The notes: a model not told the origin generated them from the letters alone. Numbered from the stretch's first letter, positions 11,532-23,142 are shown. The stretch is DNA of 64,000 nt from Chelonoidis abingdonii (GCF_003597395.2 NC_133771.1:140200871-140264870); one strand, 5' to 3'. Made by a program: numbers and translations.

Positions 11532-12390
11532 CTGCATATATACAAATAGAAACATTTACTACATCATAAAATTCAGTAGATATCTAAAATTAACAGCCTC
11601 AAATACTACACACTATAACCAAGTAGACTTTTCCTTTTTTCTGTGACCCCAAGTGTTCAAATCCCAAAGGAACATGTAAAACTAGTTCTCAGCTCTTTAA
11701 GAATCGTGAGCAGCTGAATACAACAGTGATCATGTTTAAACTGAGAGAAATACCAAGCTCAAATTTTTTAATATATATTCACTTGTACAAATTTAGGATT
11801 TGAGCTTTCCGCATGCCGCATCTTTTTTTGATGTTAAGCTAATTTGGTGCTTGTGAAAGGTGCTGGATTTCCAGCACTGCAAAGTTAAAACCTAGTTATC
11901 ATTGACTACATATAGTATAGGCAGTGAAAGTGCAGATTTACTCAGCTAGTCAATGAAGGGATGAGAATATAATTCAATCTCCACATCCACACTTATGGGC
12001 TTCTGCTGAATGCACCAATAAATTACCATTGCAATGCTGATATTTGGAAAAATGAACCACAACAAAGGCATTGATCATGGGCCCAATACCACCCAGATAG
12101 TAATGACTTTCTGATTGTGAGGCTTTAAAATCCGCAACCTAGAAGTGAAAAGCTCTGTAAACCCACTACCATCTCTCAAGTCACCCACTCTACTATATTT
12201 GCTGTTTTTAATTTATGACAAGCAAGTGAAGCAAGTGCAAGTTAAGTCTTCTTAAAGAAGAATATTTCCTTGTTGGAAAACATTGTATGATCTTATCCCT
12301 ATTGCTCATCTCATGGTTGCCCCTCATGAACAAAGACAAAAAACAGAAGTTTCCTTTGAGTAAGATTATTTTTCCTAATTTAAAGTTTAC
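11532..12390. other. LYST intron, nothing recognised
   Basis: AT-rich intron. No repeat family or second coding signal was seen. Confidence 0.5.
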
Positions 12391-12487
12391 CTTATATTCT
12401 CACTTGCTGCTTTGTCTTTTACAGTGGAAGAGTGAGAGGAATGTGTTTTGTCTTCAAATAGGTAAGACAAAGGGGGTTTGATCACTT
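12391..12487 (-). CDS. LYST: LYST exon 15 of window
   Basis: 97-bp exon completing a Glu codon and encoding [17 protein letters not shown], then [12 protein letters not shown] and two bases of an Arg codon. The acceptor is ttcaatag and the donor is gtaaac. It forms the linker just before the PH-like domain. Only an 89-bp intron separates it from the next upstream exon, the smallest intron in the window. A plus-strand frame here is a shadow. Confidence 0.93.
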
Positions 12488-12576
12488 CTATTGAAAAAAG
12501 TGTAAAAGAAAAATTGATTAAAATATTAACGCTCTAGCTTTGTGAAAGTTTAGTTATCTTTAAAAAGTGTCATTAC

Positions 12577-12722
12577 CTTCCTGTTTCTGCCTATCTCGGA
12601 GCAGGTACTTATTTGGTATAGTTAAATAGCACCTCTGCAAACGGCGTCTCTCTCGGTTTGGGCCTTCTGTTGGATCTAGTTGCCAAGATGTTGGGTAGTA
12701 GACAGGATCATACCAGAGTGCT
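12577..12722 (-). CDS. LYST: LYST exon 14 of window
   Basis: 146-bp exon completing an Arg codon and encoding [40 protein letters not shown] and LRDRQKQE. The acceptor is cattttcag and the donor is gtaatg. This is the conserved segment ahead of the PH-like domain. Both phases agree with the adjacent exons. Confidence 0.95.
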
Positions 12723-13734
12723 CTGAAAATGCAAGTATTTTAGCATTTTAGAACAACATGACAACGTATATATCTCATTTATTCTAATTAATTTTTTTTA
12801 AAAATTGATAAATACATAACCATTACAAACAGGCACGAATTTCACAGTGAAACATTGTCCAACTCATATTGCTATAAAATACAGGACTGGATCCTGCAGT
12901 CCCTTAGTCTCATGGGCTGTTCCACGGATTTTAATAGAACTATTCATGGGTAAGTACTGCTGGATTGGTCAGCAAACTGCTTGAAAGTTAAAGGGAATAA
13001 GTAACAGTACTGATGCACAACGTGGTGGTTAGTAAATTAAATTGCTATACTCCAACCTAAATACAGCTTGCCCCAAAATAGAAGTACCATCATAATGGAC
13101 ACTCTTTAAGTTTGCAACTGCACTTCGTTTGGACCCTTTCCTTTTTAAAAAGGTCTTTTATGCTTTTGTTTCCGCAGTAACAAGATACAGCACTTTTGTT
13201 GCCAATTAAGATTTCCTGAACTGGCTTAATGCATTTGCAACAATAGTGGTTGGAAGATACAGTTTATGAAAAACACTCAAACCAGATCTTTGTATCAGCC
13301 CTCCACTTTTACTACTGTACCTTTCCAATGTAGTATAATTTTATGTTGTTCATTGTCCTTTGCCCATTAAGTACACAGATTATACTTGATAAAGGGCCAA
13401 TCTATAAATATTTCAAGATCTAAAAATGTCATTGAATTAATCATGATTAATCGCAGTTTTAATCGCACTGTTAAATAATAGAATACCAATTGAAATTTCT
13501 CGAATATTTTGGATTTTTTTCTACTTTTTCAAATACCGTATATACTCATTCATAAGCTGAATTTTTTTTTGGAAAAAAGAGAAGCACCAGAGAAAGGGGT
13601 CAGCTTATGAACTGGTATAGAGAGTGAGAGGTGGGACACGCAGAGGCAGCACAGCCAGCAGAGACAGAAGGGAAGAGGTGGGGCCAGAGTCTCTCCACTT
13701 CTGGCCACGCTGCTCTCTCCCCAGCCTCCAAAGC

Positions 13735-13945
13735 AGCTGCAGCTCCGGGGCTGGCAGGCTGCAGCTGTGCCGCTCAGCCCCGCCTCCCAGAACAGGCTGT
13801 AGCCATGCCGCTCAGCCTGCCCGAGTACACTGCAGCCGTGCCGCCCAGCCCAGCCCACTGGAACATGCTGCAGCCGCGCTGCCCGGTCTGGCCTGCCGGA
13901 GTAGACTGTGGCCGTGCTGCCCAGCCTCCCAGAGCAGCTCCAGTA
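13735..13945. repeat. GC-rich minisatellite inside the MITE
   Basis: About five imperfect units of roughly 40-45 bp sharing ctgcagccgtgccgcccagcc-like cores (near 13756, 13798, 13841, 13869 and 13905). It accounts for the long open frames seen here on both strands. Confidence 0.65.
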
Positions 13946-14331
13946 AGGTCAGAGACATCCTCCCTGGCCCTCCCCAGATAAGGTGGGAAGGGAAGGAATG
14001 GGATGGGGAGAGTGTGGGGGGGTCCCAGGCTAGGGTGGGGTCATGTGGAGGTGGTCACAGGGGTTACTCCCCTGACTCCCAGCTTCTCCCCCCACAAAAA
14101 TTTCCCTACCGGTTGCTGTCCAGGCCCATCAGGGTAAGCAGCTAGCGCACCGGGACACTTTATTTACTTAGGTTTACCTCCATGCCTGCAGATGCTCGAG
14201 GTAAACAAACCATCTCAGCCCGCCAGTGGCTTATCCTGATGGCCTGGGAGCCAAAAAGTTTGCTGACCCCTGAATTAAAAGATTGGCTTATGAACGGGTT
14301 ATAAAAATTTTCCATTTTTACTTATCCATCT

Positions 14332-14350
14332 GGGGGGGGGGGGGGGGGGG
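14332..14350 (+). repeat. Poly(G) run of 19
   Basis: Nineteen consecutive G bases near the right end of the TA-flanked MITE. The length is likely variable between individuals and prone to sequencing error. Confidence 0.9.
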
Positions 14351-14924
14351 TCGGTTTATAAAAGAACCGGCTTATGATAGAGTATATACGGTACATTGAT
14401 TTCAACACAGATATTCAACAAATATTTGCACTGTAAAAATGGCAAACAAAAAAATATTATTTTTCAATTCACCTCAGACAAGTACAAGTACCGTAGTACA
14501 ATTTCTATCAGGAAAGTGCAATTTACAAATGTAGATTTTGTTACATAACTGCACTCAAAAACAAAACATAAAACTTTAGAACCTGCTAGTCCATTCAGTC
14601 CTACTTCTTGTTCAGCCTATCACAAAGAGAAACAAGTTTGTTTACATTTATAGGACATAATGCTGCCAGCTTCTTATTTACAATGTCACCTGAAAGTGAG
14701 AACAGGTGTTTGCATGGCACTTTTGTAGCAGCACTGCAAGGTATTTACATGCCAGATATGCTAAACATGCGTATTCCCCTTCATGCTTTGGCCACCATTC
14801 CAGGAAGACATGCTTCCATGCTGATGCTCGTTAACAAAATAATGCGTTAATTAAATTTGTGACTGAACTCCTTGGTAGAGAACTGTAGGTCTCCTGCCCC
14901 ATGGTTTTACTCACATTCTGCCAT

Positions 14925-15501
14925 ATAGTTCATGTTATAGCAGTCTCAGATGACCCAGCACATGTTGTTTGTTTTAAGAACACTTTCATCACAGATGTGA
15001 CAAATAGCAAAGAATGTACCGATGTGAGATTTCTAAAGATAGCTACAGTACTCAACCCAAGATTTAAGAATCTGAAGTGGCTTTCAAAATCTAATTGGAA
15101 TGGGGTCTGGGGCATGCTTTCAGAAGTCCTAAAAGAGCAACACTCTGATGTGGAAACTACAGAACCTGAACCTCCATAAAAGAAAATCAACCTTCTGCTG
15201 GTGGCATCTGACTCGGATGATGAAAATGAACATGTGTTGGTCTGCATTGCTTTGGATTGTTATCGAGCAGAACCGATCATCAGCATGGACACACATCCTC
15301 TGGAATGGTGGTTGAAGCATGAAGGGACACGTATCTTCAGCGTTGCAAGATAGTTAAGTGCCAGATGCGCTAGCTACCACAGTGCCATGCGAATGCCTAT
15401 TTTTACTTTCAAGTGACAATGTAAACAAGAAGGGAGGAGCATTATCTCCTGCAAATGTAAACAAACTTGTTTCTCTGAGCGATTGGCTGAACAAGAAGTA
15501 G
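14925..15501 (+). pseudogene. hAT transposase remnant (C-terminal part)
   Basis: Plus-strand coding debris in several frames. Near 15000-15180 the order of residues matches hAT/ZBED-type transposase (RFLKIATVLNPRFKNLK, SEVLKEQHSDVETTEPEPP). Near 15385-15501 a hAT dimerisation block is readable (NVNKKGGALSPANVNKL, then LSDWLNKK and stop). Many stops and shifts show it is dead. The dimerisation block is also present, inverted, in the left arm at about 14620-14765. Confidence 0.75.
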
Positions 15502-16013
15502 GACTGAGTGGGCTCATAGGCACTAAAGCTTTGTTTTATTTTTGAGTGCAGTTTTTTTGTACATAATTCTACATTTGTAAGTTCAACTTTCATAAGAGAT
15601 TGCACTAAAGTATTTGTATTAAGTGAACTGAAAAATACTCTTCTTTTTATAGTGCAACTATTTATAATAAAAAATATAAATTTAGCACTGTACACTTTGT
15701 ATCCTGTGTTGTAATTGAAATCAATATATTTGAAAATGTGGAAAACATCCAAAAAATTTACATAAATAGTATTCTATTATTGTTTAACAGTGCGATTAAT
15801 CACAATTAAATTTTTTTAGTCGCTTGACAGTCCTAATATTTAGCATTTCACAAGAGCTTAGAAGTTGCAGCATTAGCAGGTAGAAGTCACATTAACCTAA
15901 TTTAGTTTTAAAATAGCATATACATTTCAATTGTTTATAACATTAAAATCACAAGTGTACAGAATTGCCACATTTCAGTCCAGTAATATAGATTTAAAAT
16001 GGCTACCACTTAC

Positions 16014-16202
16014 CTATCATGTGTAAGTTGCTGAATAAGTTCCTGCCAATGCCTGCTGGCACTTAAATCTGTTTTATACATTCCTCTAATGTGCTGAATC
16101 ACCTTCTTTCTTTCCATTCCCTGCGACAAAGAGACCGCCTGGGTAATGTCTGCAGCTATTTTGGAAATATCTTTTGACTTTGCATCCAGACGCTGAGAGA
16201 GA
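16014..16202 (-). CDS. LYST: LYST exon 13 of window
   Basis: 189-bp exon encoding [20 protein letters not shown], then [20 protein letters not shown] and [16 protein letters not shown], ending with two bases of an Arg codon. Two AGs compete at the acceptor, 10 bp apart. The outer one (exon end 16202) leaves one base that completes the Asn codon started in the previous exon; the inner one (16192) would break phase. The donor is gtaagt. The exon follows a 15.6-kb intron. Confidence 0.94.
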
Positions 16203-16289
16203 CTGAGAAAAAAGCAATAGGAACCAGAGTATTCATTAGGCATTTTACACTTGGTACTGAGTGAAGACAGTGTACTGAATACCTTAGAA

Positions 16290-16531
16290 TGGGGTTCTCA
16301 AACTTCATTGCACCACGACCCCCTTCTGACAACAAAAATTACTACATGACCCCAGCAGGGGGTGGGGGGAAGGAGGCAGCAGGAGGGGGAAACCAAGCCT
16401 GAGTGTACCCAAGCCCTGCCCTCTCTGGTGTGGGGGCCAAAGCCAAAGGCTTCAGGTTTGGCTCCAGCAAGTCTAATGTCAGCCCTGGCAACCCCATTAA
16501 AACAGGTCCTGACCCAGTTTGAGAACCGCTG
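16290..16531. mobile_element. hAT-type MITE
   Basis: Ends tggggttctcaaacttcatt and cagtttgagaaccgctg form an inverted pair, flanked by 8-bp repeats ccttagaa (16282-16289) and cctcagaa (16532-16539). The interior is G-rich, as in a common reptile non-autonomous hAT family. It abuts a CR1 copy on its right. Confidence 0.85.
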
Positions 16532-16539
16532 CCTCAGAA

Positions 16540-16762
16540 GCACAAGAGACCTCAAGAGGTCATCTAGTCCAGTCCCCCTGCACTCATGGCAGTGCCAAGT
16601 ATCATACAGGCCATCCCTAACAGGTGTTTGTCTAATCTGCTCTTAAAAATCTTCAATGGAGATTCCACAACCTCCCTAGGCAATTTATTCCAGTACTTTA
16701 CCACCCTGACAGCTAGGAAGTTTTTCCCAATGTCCAATCTTAACCTCCCTTGCTGCAATTAA
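16540..16762 (-). mobile_element. CR1 LINE fragment
   Basis: Minus-strand CR1 3' part: agacctcaagaggtcatct at the 3' side and a frame at about 16580-16750 reading [35 protein letters not shown], the ORF2 C-terminus. Truncated on both sides. Confidence 0.85.
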
Positions 16763-17506
16763 AGCCCATTTAACAGTTTGATCAGTTAGCTAGTTATTGT
16801 CCAGAGTCCTTGATGTGGTAGGCTCACTGACAGTTTGATATATAATTTGCATTCTGGAGGGCATAAATATAAGTCGTGTACACATCTGATTTCTCAGCAA
16901 CCACTGAATATTCCCAACAAAACTCAATTAGCAATAAGCAAAAACAATTCTTGTGGAATGTATATTAACAAAATTATATGATGAAGTTTATATTAATCTT
17001 CTGAAGAGCAATGAATTTGAGTGACAGTTTAAGTCTCTCAAAGTCAACATGAGTGGCAAAAATCTTATTTTCTGCTCTGGCTTCTTTATGCTGTGCAAAG
17101 ACAACAGAGAATGTGACAAAATGGTCCCTAAAATGCTTGGATCTGACCAGGGCAGAATACCGCCAGTGCAGGAAACTGGACCATCTTGCCAGTCCTGGTG
17201 TAAGGGGCGTGCCAGGTACTTGGCTGCAGCAAAGCCACAGCATGTACTGTTGTGGGGATTATGGACATTGCAGCTGCCCATAGGCAGGGACAGGTTGCCA
17301 TAGCCTTTGTAACATGGCTGTTTAAATTATACCAGGGCTGCTTTGGCTCCACAGAGCAACCCAGAATTGGGAAGATAAAGATAACCCTTCACCCCCAGTG
17401 GGCAACAATACAAAGTGAGAGGGAAAAACTGAGTCGCAATTTCCTTGGGGGAACTGATGTACTTATAAATTTATATAATGGCACCCATATACCACAGGGA
17501 TAGTAA
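16763..17506. other. Intron segment, nothing firmly recognised
   Basis: AT-rich sequence followed by a mixed segment (17040-17400) that contains several short overlapping frames on both strands, none with recognisable protein features. It may be old repeat sequence. Confidence 0.4.
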
Positions 17507-17514
17507 CCTTAGGC

Positions 17515-18212
17515 CAGGCCTGCACAACTCGTAAAGCAGCGAGGGCCACATTACTCCAACAGCTGAGGGCCGAAACCGCCTGGACCCGCGGAAACAGTCC
17601 CCACCCCACCCCAGGACCTCCTGACCCTCAAGAAACAAACTCTCCTGCCCCAGCGCCGGCCCACCAAAACAGCTGTGGGCCAAAAAGGACGGTTGGTGGT
17701 GGGGAGGTGATACTTGATTTTAAATCAACCAGGGCTCCCAGCTGAAGAGGTGGCTGGGAGCTGTCAGGGCCAAATTAAAGGGCCCGGGGCTCCGGCGGCT
17801 GGGGCAACCCACAGCTTTGAGGGGCTGGGGCAGGGATTTAAAGGGCCCAGAGCTCCTGCCCCTGAGGGCAGCCCGAGCCCTTTAAATCCCAGCCCCAGCC
17901 CATCCGCTGGAGCCGTGGCCAGGATTCAAAGGGCTCTGGGACGCCTGCAGCTGCGGGGAGCCCAGAGCTCTTTAAATCTCAGCCGCCGCTGGGATTCAAA
18001 GGGCTCTAGGCTGCCCGTGGCAGTGGGGAGCCCTGAGCCCTTTAAATCTCAGCCATGGCCGGGAATCTCTGTGGGCAGCCCAGAGCAGTTTGAATCCCAG
18101 CCACGGCTGGGATTTAAAGGACTCTGGACTCCCCGTGGCTGCAGGCAGCTCAGAGCCTTTTGAATCCAGGCAGCAGGCTGCTCAGTGAGCGGACATATGT
18201 TGTGCACGGCTG
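17515..18212. mobile_element. hAT-type element with internal tandem array
   Basis: Identical 8-bp repeats ccttaggc flank the element (17507-17514 and 18213-18220). Ends caggcctgcacaactcg and gttgtgcacggctg are inverted copies. The interior from about 17755 to 18165 is built from tandem units (see separate entry). Confidence 0.88.
17755..18165. repeat. Tandem array of roughly 65-85-bp units
   Basis: Units alternate a ccctttaaatcccagcc-like motif (near 17878, 17967, 18037, 18090) with gggattcaaagggctc-like motifs (near 17933, 17991, 18109), which are inverted relatives of each other. The region therefore has both tandem and hairpin character. It explains the 149-codon open frame here. Confidence 0.7.
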
Positions 18213-19000
18213 CCTTAGGCATAGGGAGTGAGATTATGGGCTGCAACTCTAAGGCACAGCAAATATGTGCAGCCCAGTGGAAGCAAGAGTTAACTTTTCT
18301 TGAAACAGGACAAACAATGAAGTTATTCATAAAAAAAAAATTACCTATCATGAATGATCTGGAGCTACCACCTTTACGGGGTAATTACTGCCAATCACCT
18401 GAGAGGTAAGCAAAGTTGCCTAAATACCACCTTCTAGGGGACACTACATATAGTGGTTTTGACCAGGTTCAATAGGACCAGAAACCTGAAAACTGTATAT
18501 AGAATCAGCCTGATCTGTCTCAGAGAAAGACACTCATTCTGGAATAAAGAACTGAAATTTGCGTACAGACCTACCAGAATACCATGCACATGACTGATAA
18601 TATCTGGTAAATTTGGCACATGTGTAGACTATTTATTGTTTTAGGATATGTATCTCAAAAGCTTTCATCCTAAATAAATGTACTGTGCTTTGTGAAAGTT
18701 AGCAGATCATTGGTAAACCTGTTATAGCCTCTGGGAGACAACAGGACTATAAGTCTGAAGTAACCTCAGACTTGCTCAGGTGATCCCAATGAATTGCAAG
18801 GGGATAGCAGCCTTGAAAATCTGGTCTGGAGGGAGAGGAGAGGAGAGGAGAGGGAGATGGCTAGAGGCCTGAGACTTAAGAGGGTGCCCCTGAGGCCACA
18901 AAAGGAGCAGAGGTGGATTTAATCCTGGAACTCTGACAAGAAGGTCATCTTTTCCAGAAGAACCAGAGTATTCAGAGGCAGTGCTGAGAAAGAGAGCCAT

Positions 19001-19168
19001 TCATCATCATAGATTATTAGGATTGGAAGGGACCTCAGGAGATCATCTAGTCCAACCCTCTGCTCAAAGCAGGATCAATTCCCAAATCCCTAAATGGCCC
19101 CCTCAAGGATTGAACTCACAACCCTCGGTTTAGTAAGCCAATGCTCAAACCACTGAGCTATCCCATAC
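19001..19168 (-). repeat. tRNA-derived SINE with CR1-like tail
   Basis: On the minus strand: gggatagctcagtggtttga (box A region), tgtgagttcaatccttgag (box B region), and a CR1-like tail ending with agattattaggattgg on the plus strand. It includes the tcctgctttgagcagagggt segment typical of the family. Better preserved than the copy at 4149-4322. Confidence 0.85.
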
Positions 19169-19475
19169 TCTAAGCCTTCTTCCCAACAATACCTCAAAGA
19201 GTGAAAAGGAGCTAGGTAACGACAGCTGGAAAGGTTTTGAGCAGACTGAAGTCTGAACACACTTAGTGACTCAACAACCTACACAGAGCATGAATTTTTG
19301 ATGATTACAGGGCAGTTTCCACAGCTTCTACTGTTTGTCTGTGTTCTGAACCTTTAGGTTTATCACATCACATTAAATCTGTATGGTCTCATTAGCCTCA
19401 AGAAATCTGGAACAGGATTTGAACAAAAGCAAGGCATAACAGGCAGGGGGAGTGTAAACAACCTTTGAACGCTTC

Positions 19476-20322
19476 TGTCATAAGTAGATAGGTAAGGGTT
19501 AATTTTCTTTTACCTGAGAAGGGTGAACAAAGGGAACCAAACACCTGACCAGAGGACCAATCAGAAAACTGGATTTTTTAAAAGTCAGGGGCGGGAATTG
19601 GGGACTCGGGGTCTTTTGTTTCTCCCGGCTGTGGTGAGAGCATCTTTCCTTCTATCTCCAAGCTTCTTTCTAATCTTCTGTTACCAAGTGTGAGTACAAA
19701 GGAAAGCAATAGGTTGATATTGTAAGTTGTATTTACATGTGTGTAATTGCTGGACTGGTTTAAATTGGCTATTTTTTGAATCAGACTGTGTATTCCTAAT
19801 TCTTATAAGCAAGAGCCTGTAATTGACATCTTAATGCAGTGGGTTATATTTTTCTGTATTTTCTTTCTTTTTATATAAAGTTTCTTTTTAAAACCTGGTT
19901 GAGGTTTTTGGTTTTTCTCTGGTTAGGCTACAGGAAAGGGGGGGTGGAAAATCTCTTTATGTTAGCTTTACTAGGTTTGAATGCATCGCCTTAGGGAGAG
20001 GTTGATTGGCCTCTTTGTTTTGTATTCAAGGAGTTAAGTACTGCATCGCCCAGGCTCACCCAGGGAGGGAAGCTGGGGATCAGATAACGAGGAGACAAGG
20101 GGGAGGAACTTGTTTTCCCGTTTGAGATAGGAGACCCAGGGGTTCTGGGTCTTGGGGGGTCCCCCAGGGACGATTTTGGGGGGCTTCAGTGTACCAGGCA
20201 CTGAATCCTGGTTGGTGGCAGCGAGATCAGAGCCAAGCTGGGTATAAGCTTGGGGGGGTTTCATGGTAAGCCCCCAAATTTTGGATGCTAAGGTCCAGAT
20301 TTGGGACAGAGGCTTTATCACA
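19476..20322 (+). mobile_element. Probable solo LTR, 847 bp
   Basis: Starts tgtcataag and ends ttatcaca, with 5-bp repeats gcttc on both sides (19471-19475 and 20323-20327). TG...CA ends and a 5-bp target duplication fit an LTR retroelement that lost its internal part by recombination between LTRs. A TATA-like tatataaag lies near 19873. No internal genes are present, so gypsy-like or retroviral origin cannot be told apart. Confidence 0.75.
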
Positions 20323-20880
20323 GCTTCACACTTAACTTAGCAAGAAGAGCAACATTCAGCTTTGAATTTGATTTGAAGCAAAGTGGTGTTTTAGACATCT
20401 TCGGGTCTTTCAATGGCTCATCTCAACCCCAACAAAAAACGTTTACTTCAAAAGAATGGCTTGAAGCATCAGTGACTTAGATAGCTGGAATCCTTTCACA
20501 GAGAATTTAAGAGCTATAATCTTTTAAGTGGATGATCACTTAACCCTGAAGGCTTTCACAAGCTTACATTGAAGTTTATGCATACTGTAGACTCAGGGGT
20601 GTCTAAGAAAGATGCTGATCCCACAACACGATTTCAGAATTCAAGGCAACATCCTCATGAAGATCCCACACACAATACAGGTAGATTGAGCTCCCAAGAG
20701 AAAAAAAAAAAAATCAGAGTGACCAAAAGCACTTGGAGTGGCAAACTGCAGGATCACGAACAAAGACCTGTCTTAAGTGTTTACCTCTGGAGAAACAGCT
20801 ATATGTAGTATTTTGAAAGTTACTCTGCACTTTATAAGTACTAGACCTTCCTTGTTATATGTCACTCTATTTCTTGCCTA
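20323..20880. other. Intron segment between two LTRs, nothing recognised
   Basis: Mixed-composition sequence with a short A run near 20701. No feature was supported. Confidence 0.5.
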
Positions 20881-21728
20881 TGTAACTTTAGAGCCTAGTG
20901 GCCAAGATGGAGTCTGCTCTGCAGGCAGCTCTGGCCAAGAAAAGGTGCGCGCAGGAATGCAGCAGGAGAAATCCCTTCCACCCCACGGGCACCTGTTCCA
21001 AACCCCCCAGAGTGAACACACACCCCCACAGGAAAAGTACAATGGATATAACAAAAGAAGATATTTATTTACAGAGGGATGAGAAGAGAAAAACAACAAA
21101 AGGAAATATAAGGGGAAACAATAAAACAGGGCTGCATTCAAACCAAAACCCCACAGGCCCAGTGGTAGCACAGTCTGACAGGGCAGACACTGAGCCATGT
21201 GTCTGCACACAGAGTTCAGGAGGCCTGAGCAAAGTTCCAGTCCAGTGGTGAGTCTTGGGTGCTCCTGGTCATCTTTGGCGTCAGTGAAGTCTCCCCAGCA
21301 AACCCCTCTGGTGCCCTCTTCTGCTGCTCTGTGCAAAGCCACACAGAGCGACCACCTCCCCCACTTAACTAGCTACAACCTTCCTCCTTGTTCCCAATGC
21401 AGTCACAAGCCCGAGTACTCACAGCCCCACACAGCCCTGGGCAGCCGTGATACTGGCTCCAGCTCCTGCCTGTCCTTCTCGGGCGATTCCCCCTGGCACA
21501 GTGCTGCTCCGGGCTCCCGTCCTGGGCTGTCCCTGATCAGGCCTGTCCTCCTCAGGCAGGTTCTCCCTGCTTCACTTTTCCAGGGCCTGCCGCAGTCTCC
21601 TCCCCCCACCCACCCCCGGAGCTCCAGCGCTGCCCCCTGGAGTTTCCCTCCTTTTTCTTACTCTCCCCCTCCCTCCTGGGAAAAAGATTTAAAGGGGCCA
21701 TGCTCTCTAAACCCCAAAAAGGGTTACA
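20881..21728 (-). mobile_element. Probable solo LTR, 848 bp, minus orientation
   Basis: The segment begins tgtaactttag and ends agggttaca, so both strands read TGTAAC...GTTACA. On the minus strand a GC-rich half precedes an AT-rich part with aataaata (near 21064), as in U3-R-U5 order. No clear target duplication was seen, so the call is less firm than for the LTR at 19476. It is 85-90 percent open in several frames but no protein is recognised. Confidence 0.5.
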
Positions 21729-23142
21729 CGTATATTCTATATGCTCAGTGATTTTTGTATGAGACACTTTATAGATGTAAAGTCTCTGAACTGTAAGTGA
21801 TCTGAAGTCTCAAAAAGGATTTTTAAAATGGATGTTATATTTACCTATTAAAATACATAAATTAATATTAAACATGCCTCCATTACCAGGGAATAGAAAA
21901 AAAAAAAAAGAGCCCAATATGTTTATTCCATGTATCATTTCATTCCACTGTGTAATTAGTACATATTTTCCCTTTCTATCTAGGACCCCATGAAGTTATT
22001 TAACACACTGTTTCAGAGACAAGGCTGATTGTTAGCTGACTTACTTATCCACAATAAAGCATCTGGGCTGTCTCTCTAACGTATACCACATTGATATATT
22101 TTATTCTGGGTAACGTTATCTACAAAGAGATAAAGCTCTTCGTTTGGCCAAACATTCCAATGTGGAGATCCACATGTGTATTTTCAAAGGGAAAGAAAAA
22201 GTGAAAGAGATAGCAACTAAACTATATTATGAAGAATAGTGGAAATATCTGAATAATCCATCACAAGCTATTTAAGACTGAATTGTATCAAGAAACAAGA
22301 GTTTGCAAAGTTCAAACATGCAAATGCTAAGGCAAATATATGGAGGTTATTTACTATAGCTGGAGGTTCTTCAAGAGGTGTGATCCCTATCTATATTCCA
22401 CACATTCGGTATGCATGCGCACCATGCACCTGAGTCTGAAGATTTTAACAAGCAGTGTCCGTTGGCCCACACATATGCAGCAGATCTTCTCATGCTCCCA
22501 AGTGAGAGTATAAGAAGTGGTGCAAGTCGACACCCTCTCAGTTCCTCTTTTTATTGCAAATCTAATCAGATCCACAGCAGAGAGGATGGAGGCTGAGCAG
22601 TGGAATAAACGTAGGGAATCACACAGTAAGTAACCTCCACTTCAAGTGCTGGTTCCTATGTATATTCCACAAATGGGAGACTGACAAACAGAGTGGTCGT
22701 TGGTGCAAGGAAGTTGGCCAGTGAAGATGCTTGCAGCACTGCAGATCCACTGCTGCATCTGCAGCAGAGGCTTGGACTAGTGCATAAATGTCTAGCAAAC
22801 ACGTTTATGGAGCTCAAGGTAGCTGCTTCTGCATATGTCCTTCATTGGGACCTCCTGTGGTGGCCTGAGCTCTCACGGAGTGGGTCGTTATACTGCCCGG
22901 AGGTGGAATACAAGCTAGTCTGTAGCATTCGGTCATGGAGCCAGAAACCAGCTGAGAAATCTGAGAAGATATAGCCTGACCATGGGATCTCTGTGTTATC
23001 ACAATGAAGAGTCTTGGAGACTTTCCAATTAACTCTGTTCTTTGACAGTAAAAGGCCAATGCATGCCTTATGTCGAGGAACTGAAGTCTCTTTTCAGGAG
23101 AAGCACAGGGTTTTGGAAAAAGGATAGATAGTGAATATACTG

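Larger units (their letters stand above)
13536..14391. mobile_element. TA-flanked MITE with a GC-rich interior
   Basis: Inverted ends ccgtatatactcattcataa and ttatgatagagtatatacgg are flanked by TA on both sides (13534-13535 and 14392-14393), as for Tc1/mariner-type insertions. Removing it rejoins the left arm of the surrounding hAT element. The interior (13630-14150) is CpG-rich with imperfect tandem units and a 173-codon frame that has no protein-like features. A piece near 14109-14274 resembles the hAT family at 54241-54484. Confidence 0.8.
13432..15835 (+). mobile_element. Decayed autonomous hAT transposon with long inverted ends
   Basis: The left end (13432-13535, resuming at 14392-14775) and right end (about 15350-15835) are inverted copies of each other over roughly 480 bp. 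Examples are gattaatcgcagttttaatc near 13444 matching gcgattaatcacaatt near 15793, and caagtttgtttacatt near 14633 matching aatgtaaacaaacttg near 15455. Between them lie remnants of a hAT transposase. The left arm is split by a younger TA-flanked MITE (13536-14391). The outer left tip is eroded, so no target duplication could be confirmed. Confidence 0.8.

Noticed and set aside
13624..14145. 173-codon plus frame, and 116-codon and 102-codon overlapping frames
   Set aside because: They lie in GC-rich tandem repeats inside a MITE, where stops are rare on both strands.
20878..21751. Frames of 117, 154 and 184 codons on both strands
   Set aside because: They fall within a GC-rich LTR-like segment with no recognised domain and no splice or start context.
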